Assembly: GCA_046160725.1 (NCBI GenBank)
Contig: JBJXHB010000319.1
Coordinates: 1-59,131, forward strand
Reading direction: 5' to 3'
Source of the DNA: JBJXHB01 sp046160725
GTDB taxonomy: Bacteria > Pseudomonadota > Gammaproteobacteria > Burkholderiales > Burkholderiaceae_C
DNA length: 59,131 bases
Shown one piece after another: positions 16,660-24,939 of the stretch (positions within the stretch are counted from its first letter, which is position 1; each line of letters opens with the position of its first letter). Position numbers and translations under genes: made by a program. The notes below the pieces were generated by a model. It was not told the origin of the DNA. It saw only the letters and a program-made list of their open reading frames with translations, and did not search any database.

Positions 16660-17838
16660 ATGACCATGTCGGCCGCCTTCGAGTACGCCAGCGCCCGCAG
16701 CCAGCTGGTCAGCGGCCTGGGCTGCCTGCAGTCCCTGCCGGCCCGGGCCGATGCGCTCGGCCTGCGCCGGTTGCTGTTCGTCAGCGGCACACGGTCCGCC
16801 GACAGCCAGGCCGCGCAGACCGTGCGCCTGGCGTTGGGTGGGCGCATCGTGGCCTCCGCCAGCGGCGTGCCGCCGCACTCCGGCGTGGAGACCGTGCAGG
16901 CGCTGGCCGCCCTGGCGCGCCAGGAGCGCATCGACGGCTTCATCAGCGTGGGCGGCGGCAGTGCGTCCGACAGTGCCAAGGCCTGCGCCATCCTGCTGGC
17001 CGAGGGCGGCCGCCTGGCCGACCATGCCAATGTCTTCCACCCACCCGACCGCTATGTCCAGCAGGCGCTGCCGGCGCCCAAGCTGCCGATCATCGCGGTA
17101 CCGACCACGCTGTCGGCAGCCGAGATCACGCCGGGGCTGGGCATCCGCGACGACCAGGGCCACAAGCTGGTGTTCTGGGACCCACAGGTGGTGCCGCGGT
17201 TGATCCTGCTGGACGGGCGGGCGACGCTGGACGTGCCCGCGAGCCTGTTCGCCAGCACCGGCATGAATGCCCTGGCGCATTGCATCGAGGGCCTGTACTC
17301 CAAGGTCCGCAATCCGGTGTCCGACGGCCTGGCTCTGCAGGGCCTGCGCCTGTTGAAGCCGGCCCTGGAGCGCGTGGTGGCGCAGCCCGACGACGAAGAT
17401 GCGCGCGCCGATGCGTTGGTCGGCGCAGCCCTGAGCGGCATGGTCATCAGCAATGCCCGTGTCGGCATCCACCACGGGGTGTGCCATGGCCTGGGTGCCC
17501 TGGGCGGCCTGGCCCATGGCGTGGCCAATGCCGTGCTGCTGCCGCATGCCATGCGCTTCAACCGCGCGGTGGCGGCCGACCGGCTGGCCCTGGTGGCGCA
17601 GGCGCTGGGCGTGGACATCCAGGGCCTGACCGAACAGCAGGCCGCCGACGCCGCGGTCGCCGAGGTGCAGGCGCTTCAGCAACGCCTGGGCGTGCCGCGC
17701 AGCCTGCGCGAGGCGGGGCTGGATCGGGCGCTGGTGCCGCGGCTGGCGGCGGGCGCGATGTCCGACCGTGGCCTGTATTTCAACCCACGCCTGGCCACCC
17801 AGGCCGAGGTGCTGTCCCTGCTGGAGGCGGCCTGGTGA
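16660..17838 (+). CDS. Iron-type alcohol dehydrogenase, maleylacetate-reductase-like
   Basis: A 392-residue NAD(P)-dependent reductase/dehydrogenase of the iron-containing alcohol dehydrogenase superfamily. The nucleotide loop GGGSASDSAK is near residue 97-106. The family's metal-binding Asp reads Asn203 (GMNALAHCIEG), while the His-rich ARVGIHHGVCHGLGALGG remains. Loss of that Asp is a feature I associate with maleylacetate reductases rather than metal-dependent alcohol dehydrogenases, so a ketone or oxo-acid reductase role is possible. ATG 16660 is preferred to the long upstream extension, which overlaps the IclR gene. The stop overlaps the GTG of the MeaB-like gene. The exact substrate is unknown. 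Confidence 0.85.
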   Translation: MTMSAAFEYASARSQLVSGLGCLQSLPARADALGLRRLLFVSGTRSADSQAAQTVRLALGGRIVASASGVPPHSGVETVQALAALARQERIDGFISVGGGSASDSAKACAILLAEGGRLADHANVFHPPDRYVQQALPAPKLPIIAVPTTLSAAEITPGLGIRDDQGHKLVFWDPQVVPRLILLDGRATLDVPASLFASTGMNALAHCIEGLYSKVRNPVSDGLALQGLRLLKPALERVVAQPDDEDARADALVGAALSGMVISNARVGIHHGVCHGLGALGGLAHGVANAVLLPHAMRFNRAVAADRLALVAQALGVDIQGLTEQQAADAAVAEVQALQQRLGVPRSLREAGLDRALVPRLAAGAMSDRGLYFNPRLATQAEVLSLLEAAW

Positions 17839-18896
17839 GCCCCGAGGCCGACCGCGTCTACCAGGACCTGCGGCAGGGCCGCCCCCGCGCGCTGTCGCGG
17901 TCGATCTCGTGGGTCGAGAACGGCGCACCCCAGGCCGCGGCGCTGCTCGAGCAGGTCTATGCGCAGGCGCCCCACCCCTGGGTGATCGGCGTCACCGGGG
18001 TGGGCGGCGCCGGCAAGAGCTCGCTGCTGCCGCATCTGGCGCGCCAGCTGGCCGCCAGCGGCCACCGCGTGGCGGTGCTGGCCGTCGACCCGTCCAGCCC
18101 GCTCACCGGCGGCGCCCTGCTCGGCGACCGTATCCGCGACAACGGCGGCGAGCAGCCGGCCCGGGTCTTCTTCCGCAGCGTGGCCAGCCGTGGCGGCCAG
18201 GGCGGGCTGGCCACCTGCGTGGCCGACCTGGTGCGCGTCGCCGCCGCGGGCGGCCATGACATCGTCGTGATCGAGACCGTGGGCGCCGGCCAGTCCGAGC
18301 TGGGCATCCTGCAGGTGGCGCACAGCCTGCTGCTGGTCGCCGCGCCCGGTCTGGGCGATGACGTCCAGGCGCAGAAGGCCGGCGTGATGGAGGTGGCGGA
18401 CCTGCTGGTGGTCAACAAGGCCGATCGCCCGGGTGCCGATGACGCCATGGCCTCGCTGCGCCAGGGGCTGCAGTTGTCGGACCGGTCGGCCCATCTGCAT
18501 GACGGAGTGAACCAGCTGCCCGACGGCACGCAGGTCTGGCACCCGCCGGTGCTGCCAACGGTCGCCCTGGCAGGCCAGGGCGTGGATGCCGTGGTCGCAT
18601 GCCTGCAGGACCACCGGGCCCACCTGTCGCGCCTGGGCCACTTCGAGGCGCTGAACCGGGCCCATGACCTGCGCCGCATGCAGACCCACTTCCAGGCCGT
18701 GCTGCAGGCCCGCCTGCAGCAGCGCATCGATGCCCTGGGCCTGCGGCAGCGCCTGGAGGCCCCGCCGGACGCCGACCTGGCCGACCCATTGGGCCTGGCG
18801 CGCAGCCTGGCCCAGGCGGTGTTGCCGACCATCGCTTCCCCTTCGCCCGGCCCTGCGGCCGCGGCTTGCGTCAACCCAACGGAGACCACGACATGA
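17835..18896 (+). CDS. MeaB/ArgK-like GTPase, chaperone of B12-dependent mutases
   Basis: A G3E-family GTPase of 353 residues. MeaB-type proteins load and protect adenosylcobalamin in acyl-CoA mutases. The motifs are all present: Walker A GVGGAGKS (residues 55-62), VDPSSPLTGGALLGDRIR, ETVGAGQSE and NKAD. The GTG start overlaps the dehydrogenase stop, and its own stop overlaps the next ATG, so coupling is tight. The mutase genes follow after one intervening Bug gene, supporting a dedicated chaperone role for that mutase. Confidence 0.91.
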   Translation: MSPEADRVYQDLRQGRPRALSRSISWVENGAPQAAALLEQVYAQAPHPWVIGVTGVGGAGKSSLLPHLARQLAASGHRVAVLAVDPSSPLTGGALLGDRIRDNGGEQPARVFFRSVASRGGQGGLATCVADLVRVAAAGGHDIVVIETVGAGQSELGILQVAHSLLLVAAPGLGDDVQAQKAGVMEVADLLVVNKADRPGADDAMASLRQGLQLSDRSAHLHDGVNQLPDGTQVWHPPVLPTVALAGQGVDAVVACLQDHRAHLSRLGHFEALNRAHDLRRMQTHFQAVLQARLQQRIDALGLRQRLEAPPDADLADPLGLARSLAQAVLPTIASPSPGPAAAACVNPTETTT

Positions 18897-19885
18897 CACA
18901 TCCTGCACGCACCGGGCGGACCCGGCGTTTCGCCCTGCAGCTGATGGCCACGGGCCTGCTGGCCGCCACCGCGAGCGGCGCCGCGGCCCAGGGCACCTGG
19001 CCGGACAAGCCGGTCAAGATCATCGTGCCGTTCGGTGCCGGGTCCGGCACCGACATCCTGGCCCGCCTGGTGTCGGACCAGCTGAGCAAATCCCTGGGCC
19101 AGGCCTTCGTGGTCGAGAACCGCCAGGGCGCGGACGGCATCGTCGGCACCGACCGCATCGCCAAGTCCGCCCCGGACGGCTATACGCTGGGCTTCGTGCC
19201 GTCCAGCCCCATCGTGATGAACCCGGCGCTGTATGCCAAGCTGCCGTTCGACCCGCAGAAGGACCTGATACCGGTCGCCAGCATGGCGCTGCTGAGCTGC
19301 GTGCTGGGGGTGCAGCCTGAACTGCCGGTCCAGAACGTGCAGGAACTGATCGCCTATGCCAAGGCCAACCCGGGCAAGCTGAACTACGCCGCCGGCTCGA
19401 CTTTCACCCACCTGGCGGGGGAGATGTTCAAGTACCTCAGCGGCACCAACCTGACCGCCATCCCCTACCAGGGCACGGCGCCGCAGGTGACCGCCATGCT
19501 GGGCAAGCAGGTCGACGTGATCTTCGACCCGTTCCTGGCGGTGCAGCACATCAAGGCCGGCAAGATCCGGCCCCTGGCCGTGACCTCGGCCAAGCGCTCC
19601 AGCGTGTTCCCGGACGTGCCCACGCTGCAGGAAGCCGGGCTGAAGGACTACCAGGTCGAGACCTGGGTGGCCATGTTCGCGCCTCCGGGCACGCCGACGG
19701 CCATCGTCGACCAGTTGCACCGGGAGATGACGCGCATCACCGCCCTGCCGGAGGTGCGCGCTCGGCTGGCCGAGCTGTCCTACGACCCCATCGTCGAGAC
19801 GCGCGAGCAGTTCGGCCGGCGCATCGTGGCCGACACGGCGCGCTGGGCCAAGACCGTCAAGGACGCCAACTTCCCGCTGAAATGA
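18893..19885 (+). CDS. Bug-family (TTT) periplasmic binding protein 1
   Basis: A secreted substrate-binding protein of the Bug/TctC family, 330 residues. An N-terminal signal peptide (twin-Arg-containing basic start, hydrophobic core, cleavage near AAAQG at about 40) is followed by the mature start WPDKPVKIIVPFGAGSGTDI. Further Bug-typical segments are GADGIVGTDRIAKSAPDGYT and IPYQGTAPQVTAML. Bug proteins bind carboxylates for tripartite tricarboxylate transporters. No TctA or TctB membrane gene is in the window, so it may work with a distant transporter or as a sensor. Its place inside the mutase operon suggests it binds the pathway substrate. Confidence 0.9.
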   Translation: MTHPARTGRTRRFALQLMATGLLAATASGAAAQGTWPDKPVKIIVPFGAGSGTDILARLVSDQLSKSLGQAFVVENRQGADGIVGTDRIAKSAPDGYTLGFVPSSPIVMNPALYAKLPFDPQKDLIPVASMALLSCVLGVQPELPVQNVQELIAYAKANPGKLNYAAGSTFTHLAGEMFKYLSGTNLTAIPYQGTAPQVTAMLGKQVDVIFDPFLAVQHIKAGKIRPLAVTSAKRSSVFPDVPTLQEAGLKDYQVETWVAMFAPPGTPTAIVDQLHREMTRITALPEVRARLAELSYDPIVETREQFGRRIVADTARWAKTVKDANFPLK

Positions 19886-19895
19886 GACCCACCCT

Positions 19896-19914
19896 GGCCG
19901 GCATCACGCCGGCC
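19896..19914 (+). other. Intercistronic hairpin before the mutase genes
   Basis: A perfect 7-bp stem, GGCCGGC-ATCAC-GCCGGCC, lies between the Bug gene stop (19885) and the mutase ATG (19931). No T-run follows, so it is unlikely to be a full terminator. It may slow transcription, protect the upstream mRNA end, or mark an RNA-processing point that sets different levels for the Bug and mutase genes. Confidence 0.5.
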
Positions 19915-19930
19915 TGACCTGGAGCCGCCG

Positions 19931-21610
19931 ATGCAGACCCTTCATCCCCCACCCGCCCTGCACTACGACGACTGGCTGGCCCAGCACCACGTCGCGTTGC
20001 AGGACGCGCGAAAGCCGGCCTTCCTCAGCTCGAGCGGCATACCCGTGGAGACGCTCTACACGCCCGAGCACCTGCTGCGCCAGGGCTGGGACTTCCAGCG
20101 CGACACCGGCTATGCCGGCCAGGTGCCCTACACCCGCGGCTTCACGCCCGGCGGCTACCGGCGGCAGCTGTGGAAGATGGAGATGTACGCCGGCTTCGGC
20201 TCGGCCGAAGAGGCCAATGCCCGCTACCGCTACCTGATGTCCCAGGGCAGCACCGGCGGGGTGTCGATCGCGCTCGACCTGCCGACCCAGGTCGGCTATG
20301 ACTCCGACCACGAGATGGCGCGCGACGAGGTCGGGCAGATCGGCGTGGCCCTGACCTCGCTGGACGACGTGGAGCGGGTGTTCGACGGCATCCCGCTGGA
20401 CAAGGTGGGGCACATCTTCTCGACCGCCAATGCCATCGGGCCGATCATGTGCGCCTGGTTGCTGGCGCTGTACGAGAAGCGCGGCACGCCCACCGGCGAC
20501 TGCATCGTGCAGCTCCAGAACGACCCGATCAAGGAGTACATCGCGCGCGGCACGCAGTTCCTGCCCATCGACGCGTCGGTGCGGCTGGCCACCGACATGA
20601 TCCAGCACTGCCGCACCGCGGCGCCCGAGTGGCTGCCGATCTCGGTGTCGGGCTCCCACATGAAGCAGGCCGGCGCCAGCTGCGTGCAGGAGGCCGCCTT
20701 CACCATCTGCAATGCGATCACCTATGTTGAGAGCTGTCTGCGCCGCGGCATGAAGATCGACGACTTCGGCCATGTGCTGGAGCTGCACTTCTGCACCGAG
20801 ATGGACTTCTTCGAGGAGGTCGCCAAGTACCGCGCGGTTCGCAAGGTCTGGACACGGCTGGTGCGCGAGCGTTTCGGCGGCACCACGGCGCGGGCGCAGC
20901 ACTTCCGCCTGCATGCCGCCACGTCGGGCCGGCCGCTGACCGCCCAGCAGCCGCTGAACAACATCGCGCGCATCACGCTGCAGGCGCTGGCCCAGATTCT
21001 CGGCGGCTGCGAGCAGACCCGGACCGCGTCCTTCGACGAGGCCTTGGGCATCCCCACCCAGGAGGCGGCACGCACCTCGATCCGTGCCAACCAGATCATC
21101 GCCTACGAGAGCGGCGTGCCGGACACGGTCGACCCGCTGGGCGGCTCCTACTACGTCGAGCACCTGACGCTGGAGTACGAGCGCCGCATCGACGCCATCA
21201 TCGCCGAGGTCGACGCCATGGGCGGCTCGCTGGCCGCGGTGCGCGACGGCTACTTCCAGCGCGCGCTGTCGCAGGGCGCCTACCGCGAGGCCTGTGCCAT
21301 CGAGAGCGGCGAGCAGGTGGTGGTGGGCGTCAACCGCTTCCAGGCCGACGAGGCGCAGCCGGTGCCCACCTTCCGTGTCGACCCGGGCGCGGCCGAGCGC
21401 CAGGTGGCCAAGCTGCAGGCGGTGCGCGCGCGCCGCGACGGCGCTGAAGTGGCCCGCACGCTGGCGCAGCTGCGCCAGGTCTGCGCCACCGACCAGAACG
21501 TGATGCCCGCCGTGCTGGCCTGCGTCAAGGCCTACGCCACCATCGGCGAGATCGCCGACGTCTGGCGCGATGCCTTCGGTGTCTATGTCCCCGAATCCGT
21601 GAGGTTCTGA
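19931..21610 (+). CDS. B12-dependent acyl-CoA mutase, large subunit (divergent methylmalonyl-CoA mutase family)
   Basis: Catalytic TIM-barrel subunit of 559 residues for a carbon-skeleton rearrangement of an acyl-CoA. It lacks a fused B12 domain; that is the next gene. This is the split layout of isobutyryl-, 2-hydroxyisobutyryl- and ethylmalonyl-like mutases. Conserved positions include Tyr86 (YAGFG), Gln196 (QNDPIKEY), Arg218 and His243 (SGSHMKQAGAS). By hand alignment to Propionibacterium MutB, several CoA-contact positions differ: Thr72, Gly74, Gly75, Gln79, Lys82 and Glu84 replace Tyr, Thr, Met, Arg, Thr and Arg. Tyr86 fits methylmalonyl-CoA mutase rather than the Ile of 2-hydroxyisobutyryl-CoA mutase. 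No epimerase gene is nearby. The substrate is unassigned. Confidence 0.9.
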   Translation: MQTLHPPPALHYDDWLAQHHVALQDARKPAFLSSSGIPVETLYTPEHLLRQGWDFQRDTGYAGQVPYTRGFTPGGYRRQLWKMEMYAGFGSAEEANARYRYLMSQGSTGGVSIALDLPTQVGYDSDHEMARDEVGQIGVALTSLDDVERVFDGIPLDKVGHIFSTANAIGPIMCAWLLALYEKRGTPTGDCIVQLQNDPIKEYIARGTQFLPIDASVRLATDMIQHCRTAAPEWLPISVSGSHMKQAGASCVQEAAFTICNAITYVESCLRRGMKIDDFGHVLELHFCTEMDFFEEVAKYRAVRKVWTRLVRERFGGTTARAQHFRLHAATSGRPLTAQQPLNNIARITLQALAQILGGCEQTRTASFDEALGIPTQEAARTSIRANQIIAYESGVPDTVDPLGGSYYVEHLTLEYERRIDAIIAEVDAMGGSLAAVRDGYFQRALSQGAYREACAIESGEQVVVGVNRFQADEAQPVPTFRVDPGAAERQVAKLQAVRARRDGAEVARTLAQLRQVCATDQNVMPAVLACVKAYATIGEIADVWRDAFGVYVPESVRF

Positions 21611-22050
21611 TGACCCCCGACCAACCCCAGGGCCTGCGCCCGATCCGCGTGGTCCTGACCAAGGTCGGCCTGGACGGCCACGACCGCGGCGTCAAGGTCA
21701 TCGCCCAGGCCTTGCGCGACGCCGGCATGGAGGTCATCTATGCCGGCCTGCGCCGCACGCCGCAGGACATCGCCCGCATCGTGCTGGAGGAGGACGCCGA
21801 CGTTCTGGGCCTGTCCATCCTGTCCGGCGCCGTGGTCCCGCTGACCCGCCGGGTGCAGGCGGCCCTGCAGGCCGAGCAGGTGGACGACGTGCTGCTGGTG
21901 GTTGGCGGGATCGTGCCCGACCCGGCTCGCGCCGAACTCAATGACATGGGCATCCAGGGCGTGTTCAGCCCCGGCACGCCGCTGAGGGACATCGTGTCCT
22001 TCATCCGCAGCGGCGTGTCGCAGGACCGACCCTATCCGGAGTCGCGATGA
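21610..22050 (+). CDS. B12-binding small subunit of the acyl-CoA mutase
   Basis: A 146-residue cobalamin-binding domain that completes the mutase. The lower-axial His24 is in the DGHDRG motif (D-x-H-x-x-G). The SILSG segment and the VVGGIVP loop complete the B12-binding signature. Length matches the small subunits of split mutases (about 135-150). It overlaps the large-subunit stop by one base, so the two chains should be made in equal amounts. Its stop overlaps the start of the acyl-CoA ligase (ATGA). Confidence 0.94.
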   Translation: MTPDQPQGLRPIRVVLTKVGLDGHDRGVKVIAQALRDAGMEVIYAGLRRTPQDIARIVLEEDADVLGLSILSGAVVPLTRRVQAALQAEQVDDVLLVVGGIVPDPARAELNDMGIQGVFSPGTPLRDIVSFIRSGVSQDRPYPESR

Positions 22051-23615
22051 ACGTCGCCGATGCCCTGCACAGGGCGGCGCGGCTGTATGGGGATGCCCCG
22101 GCGGCCCGCTGCGGTGATGAGTGGCGCAGTTTTGCCGAGCTGGAGCAGCGCAGCAACCAGCTGGCTCAGGCGCTGCTGGCACACGGCCTGCAGCCTGGGG
22201 ACCGCGTCGCCATCTGGCTGGAGAACTCCATCCGCTGCGTGGAGCTGGACTATGCGCTGGCCAAGGCCGGCCTGGTGCGGGTCTCGCTGAACCCGCGCCT
22301 GACGCCGCGCGAGGCCCAGTACATCCTGGTCGACAGCGACGCGCGGGCCTTTGTCCATGGCGCCTCGTTCGACGACCAGGTGGCGGCAGCGACGCAGGAC
22401 ACGCCCCAGCTGGCCCTGCGCCTGCGCGCCGGCGAAGGCACGGCGCCGCTGCCCGGCGTGGCCGACCTGGAGTCGTTCCTGCAGGGCGGCGATGCCAGCG
22501 CGCCGGCCGTCGCCGTCGATGGCGAGGACCTGTACTGCCTGTTCTATACGTCGGGCACCACCGGCCGGCCCAAGGGCGTGATGCTGTCGCACCGGGCCAT
22601 GCTTCACGTGGCCTGGAACCTGCTGATGGAGCTGGGCCCGCACCAACTGGGCGAGAAGATCCTTCTCATGCAGCCGCTGTCCCACGGCGCCGGCTTCTTC
22701 GTGCTGCCGCAGGCGATGAAGGGCGGCTGCAGCATCATCATGCGCCACTTCGATCCGGCCGAGGTGATGCGGCTGGCGGCCCTGCATGCGGTCGAGGTGA
22801 TCAAGCTGATCCCGACCATGCTGCAGCGCATCCTGCGGCTGCCGGGACTGGAGGCGATGCCGCTGCCGCAGCTGCGCGCCATGGTCTACGGCGCCAGCCC
22901 GATGCCGCACGAGCCGCTCAAGCGCGCCATCGAGGTGTTCGGCGCCGGCAGGCTGGTGCAGATCTACGGCCAGAGCGAGTGCCCGGTGACGCTGTCCATC
23001 CTGCCTGGCGAGGAACATCGCGCCGACCCGCCGGATCCGGCGCGACTGCTGTCGGCCGGCCGGCCCTGGGCCACGGTGGAGATGCGCGTCGTCGACGAGG
23101 CCGGCGCGGATGTGGCGCCCGGCGCCATCGGCGAGGTGCTGGTGCGCGGCCCGCACATGATGTCCGGCTACTGGAAGCGCCCCGACCTGACCGGGCAGAC
23201 CCTGCGCGACGGCTGGCTGCACACCAAGGACATGGGACGCATCGACGCCCATGGCTATGTCTACCTGCTGGGCCGCAGCGACGAGATGATCATCAGCGGC
23301 GGGTACAACATCGCGCCGCGCGAGGTCGAGGACGTGCTGTACCAGCATCCCGCCGTGCAGGAGGCCAGCGTGGTCGGCGAGGCCGATGCCGAATGGGGCC
23401 AGGCGGTGGTGGCCTACATCGTGCTGCGCGAGGGCCAGCACGGCCGTGCGGCCGAACTGCTGCGCTTCGGCCATGACCAGCTCGGCTTCAAGATGCCCAA
23501 GCGCGTCTACCTGATGGGCGAGTTGCCCAAGAACGCCGCCGGCAAGATCCAGAAGAGCGCACTGTCGCCGGCCCGGTCGACGGCCTGCCTGGGCACACCG
23601 GTGGAGGCACCATGA
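22047..23615 (+). CDS. Acyl-CoA synthetase (AMP-forming, ANL superfamily)
   Basis: A 522-residue ligase that activates a carboxylic acid to its CoA thioester using ATP. The AMP-binding motif YTSGTTGRPKGVM lies near residues 167-179. Further motifs are YGQSECPVT, the hinge GWLHTKDMGRIDAHGYVYLL and GRSDEMIISGGYNIAPREVE, and the C-terminal catalytic Lys region NAAGKIQKSAL. ATG 22047 overlaps the B12-subunit stop. The natural role is to make the CoA ester that the mutase rearranges. A free acid entering by a Bug-linked transporter would fit. Substrate size cannot be read from the sequence. Confidence 0.91.
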   Translation: MNVADALHRAARLYGDAPAARCGDEWRSFAELEQRSNQLAQALLAHGLQPGDRVAIWLENSIRCVELDYALAKAGLVRVSLNPRLTPREAQYILVDSDARAFVHGASFDDQVAAATQDTPQLALRLRAGEGTAPLPGVADLESFLQGGDASAPAVAVDGEDLYCLFYTSGTTGRPKGVMLSHRAMLHVAWNLLMELGPHQLGEKILLMQPLSHGAGFFVLPQAMKGGCSIIMRHFDPAEVMRLAALHAVEVIKLIPTMLQRILRLPGLEAMPLPQLRAMVYGASPMPHEPLKRAIEVFGAGRLVQIYGQSECPVTLSILPGEEHRADPPDPARLLSAGRPWATVEMRVVDEAGADVAPGAIGEVLVRGPHMMSGYWKRPDLTGQTLRDGWLHTKDMGRIDAHGYVYLLGRSDEMIISGGYNIAPREVEDVLYQHPAVQEASVVGEADAEWGQAVVAYIVLREGQHGRAAELLRFGHDQLGFKMPKRVYLMGELPKNAAGKIQKSALSPARSTACLGTPVEAP

Positions 23616-24925
23616 TCCAAGATCTCGCCCAGGCCCTGCAAGCCGTGCGCTGGCAGGCGCTGAGCGATGCCGCGCGGCGCAAGCTGCTGCTGTGTCTGCT
23701 GGCCAACCTGTCGGTCGCGGTGGCCGGCCGTGCGGCGCTGCGCCTGCCCAGGCCGGCAGCGGGCGTCGGCCATCTGCTGCTGGACGGCGGCCAGACCAGT
23801 CAGCCGCGCGACGCCGCGTTCCACAACGCGGCGCTGATGCATGCGCGCACGCAGGACGACTTCCACCCCATCGGCAACCTGCACATCGCCACTGTCGTGC
23901 TGCCGGCGCTGTGGGCCCAGGCCGAGACGCAGGGCTGCCGTGGCGAGGCGTTCCTGGACGCCCTGGCCACCGGCTATGCCGCCGCCACGGGCCTGTCACG
24001 CCGCTTCTCGCCGCTGACCACGCCGCGCGGCCTGCGGTCCACCTGCCTGTATGCCGGCATGGGCGCAGCCGGCGCCGTGGCACGGCTGCGCGGCCAGGAC
24101 ACGGCCGGCATGGCCAACACCATCGGCCTGGCGTCGCAGTCGGGCTTCGGCACCACGCAGTGCTGGCGCGACGGCAGCGACGAGTACCAGCTGCACGTGG
24201 CCAACGGCGCCAGCCAGGCGCTGCTGTGCGCCGCGCTGACCGAGGGCGGTGTGAATGCCGGCGCGCATGCGTTGGACGGCCCTTCTGCGTTCTATCCCGC
24301 GTTGACCGGGCAGGTGCCACGCTTCGACGAGATCGCGGGCGACTTCGATGCCGATGCCGCCATCGTCGAGACCGTGCTCAAGCGCTACCCGGTCAGCGGC
24401 ATCTGCCAGCCAGTGGTGCGGCTGGCCGAGCGCCTGGCGCCGCGCCTGGGCGGCCAGCCGGTCGAGCGCATCCTGGTGCAGATGAACGCCTTCGAGATGA
24501 ACTACCCCGGCACCCTGAATGCCGGGCCGGTGTTCAGGTCGTTCTCCGACCGGCTGATGAGCGCGCGCTTCTGCGTGGCCTCGGTGCTGGAGCAGGGGCG
24601 GTTCGACTTCGACGCCTTCCTGCGGCCGTCCACGCCCGCCGGCGCTGCCTTGGTGGCGGCCACGGATGTCCAGGCCGGCGCCGACCTGGGCACGCTGAGC
24701 TGCGCCATCACCATCACGCTACGCAACGGAACCCAGGTGACCGGCGAGCTGCGCGATGGTGGCCGCGAGCTGGCCATCGACTGGGACACCATCGCCGACT
24801 GGGGCCGCGACCTGTGGCGGCAAGTCGGCCGCGACGCCGCCTTCGAGCAGGCCCAGGCGGCGGTGCTTTCCCTGCCGGGCGGGGACTTCAGCCACCTGCG
24901 CCAGGCCCTGACGGCCGCTCGCTGA
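23612..24925 (+). CDS. MmgE/PrpD-family protein
   Basis: A 437-residue member of the family that includes 2-methylcitrate dehydratase and cis-aconitate decarboxylase. Typical segments are HARTQDDFHPIGNLHIATVV near residues 72-91, GYAAATGLSRRFSP, GLASQSGFGTTQCWRDGSDE, and the C-terminal NAFEMNYPGTLNAGP. It ends the operon and overlaps the ligase stop. It probably hydrates, dehydrates or decarboxylates a branched di- or tricarboxylic intermediate; which one is unknown. Some family members have no proven reaction. The next gene is convergent, 14 bases away. Confidence 0.88.
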   Translation: MIQDLAQALQAVRWQALSDAARRKLLLCLLANLSVAVAGRAALRLPRPAAGVGHLLLDGGQTSQPRDAAFHNAALMHARTQDDFHPIGNLHIATVVLPALWAQAETQGCRGEAFLDALATGYAAATGLSRRFSPLTTPRGLRSTCLYAGMGAAGAVARLRGQDTAGMANTIGLASQSGFGTTQCWRDGSDEYQLHVANGASQALLCAALTEGGVNAGAHALDGPSAFYPALTGQVPRFDEIAGDFDADAAIVETVLKRYPVSGICQPVVRLAERLAPRLGGQPVERILVQMNAFEMNYPGTLNAGPVFRSFSDRLMSARFCVASVLEQGRFDFDAFLRPSTPAGAALVAATDVQAGADLGTLSCAITITLRNGTQVTGELRDGGRELAIDWDTIADWGRDLWRQVGRDAAFEQAQAAVLSLPGGDFSHLRQALTAAR

Positions 24926-24939
24926 GCGGCCCGTCCACT

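Noticed and set aside
19931..22050. Assignment of the mutase as 2-hydroxyisobutyryl-CoA mutase (HcmAB)
   Set aside because: The diagnostic Ile near the active site is Tyr86 here, and the gene set differs.
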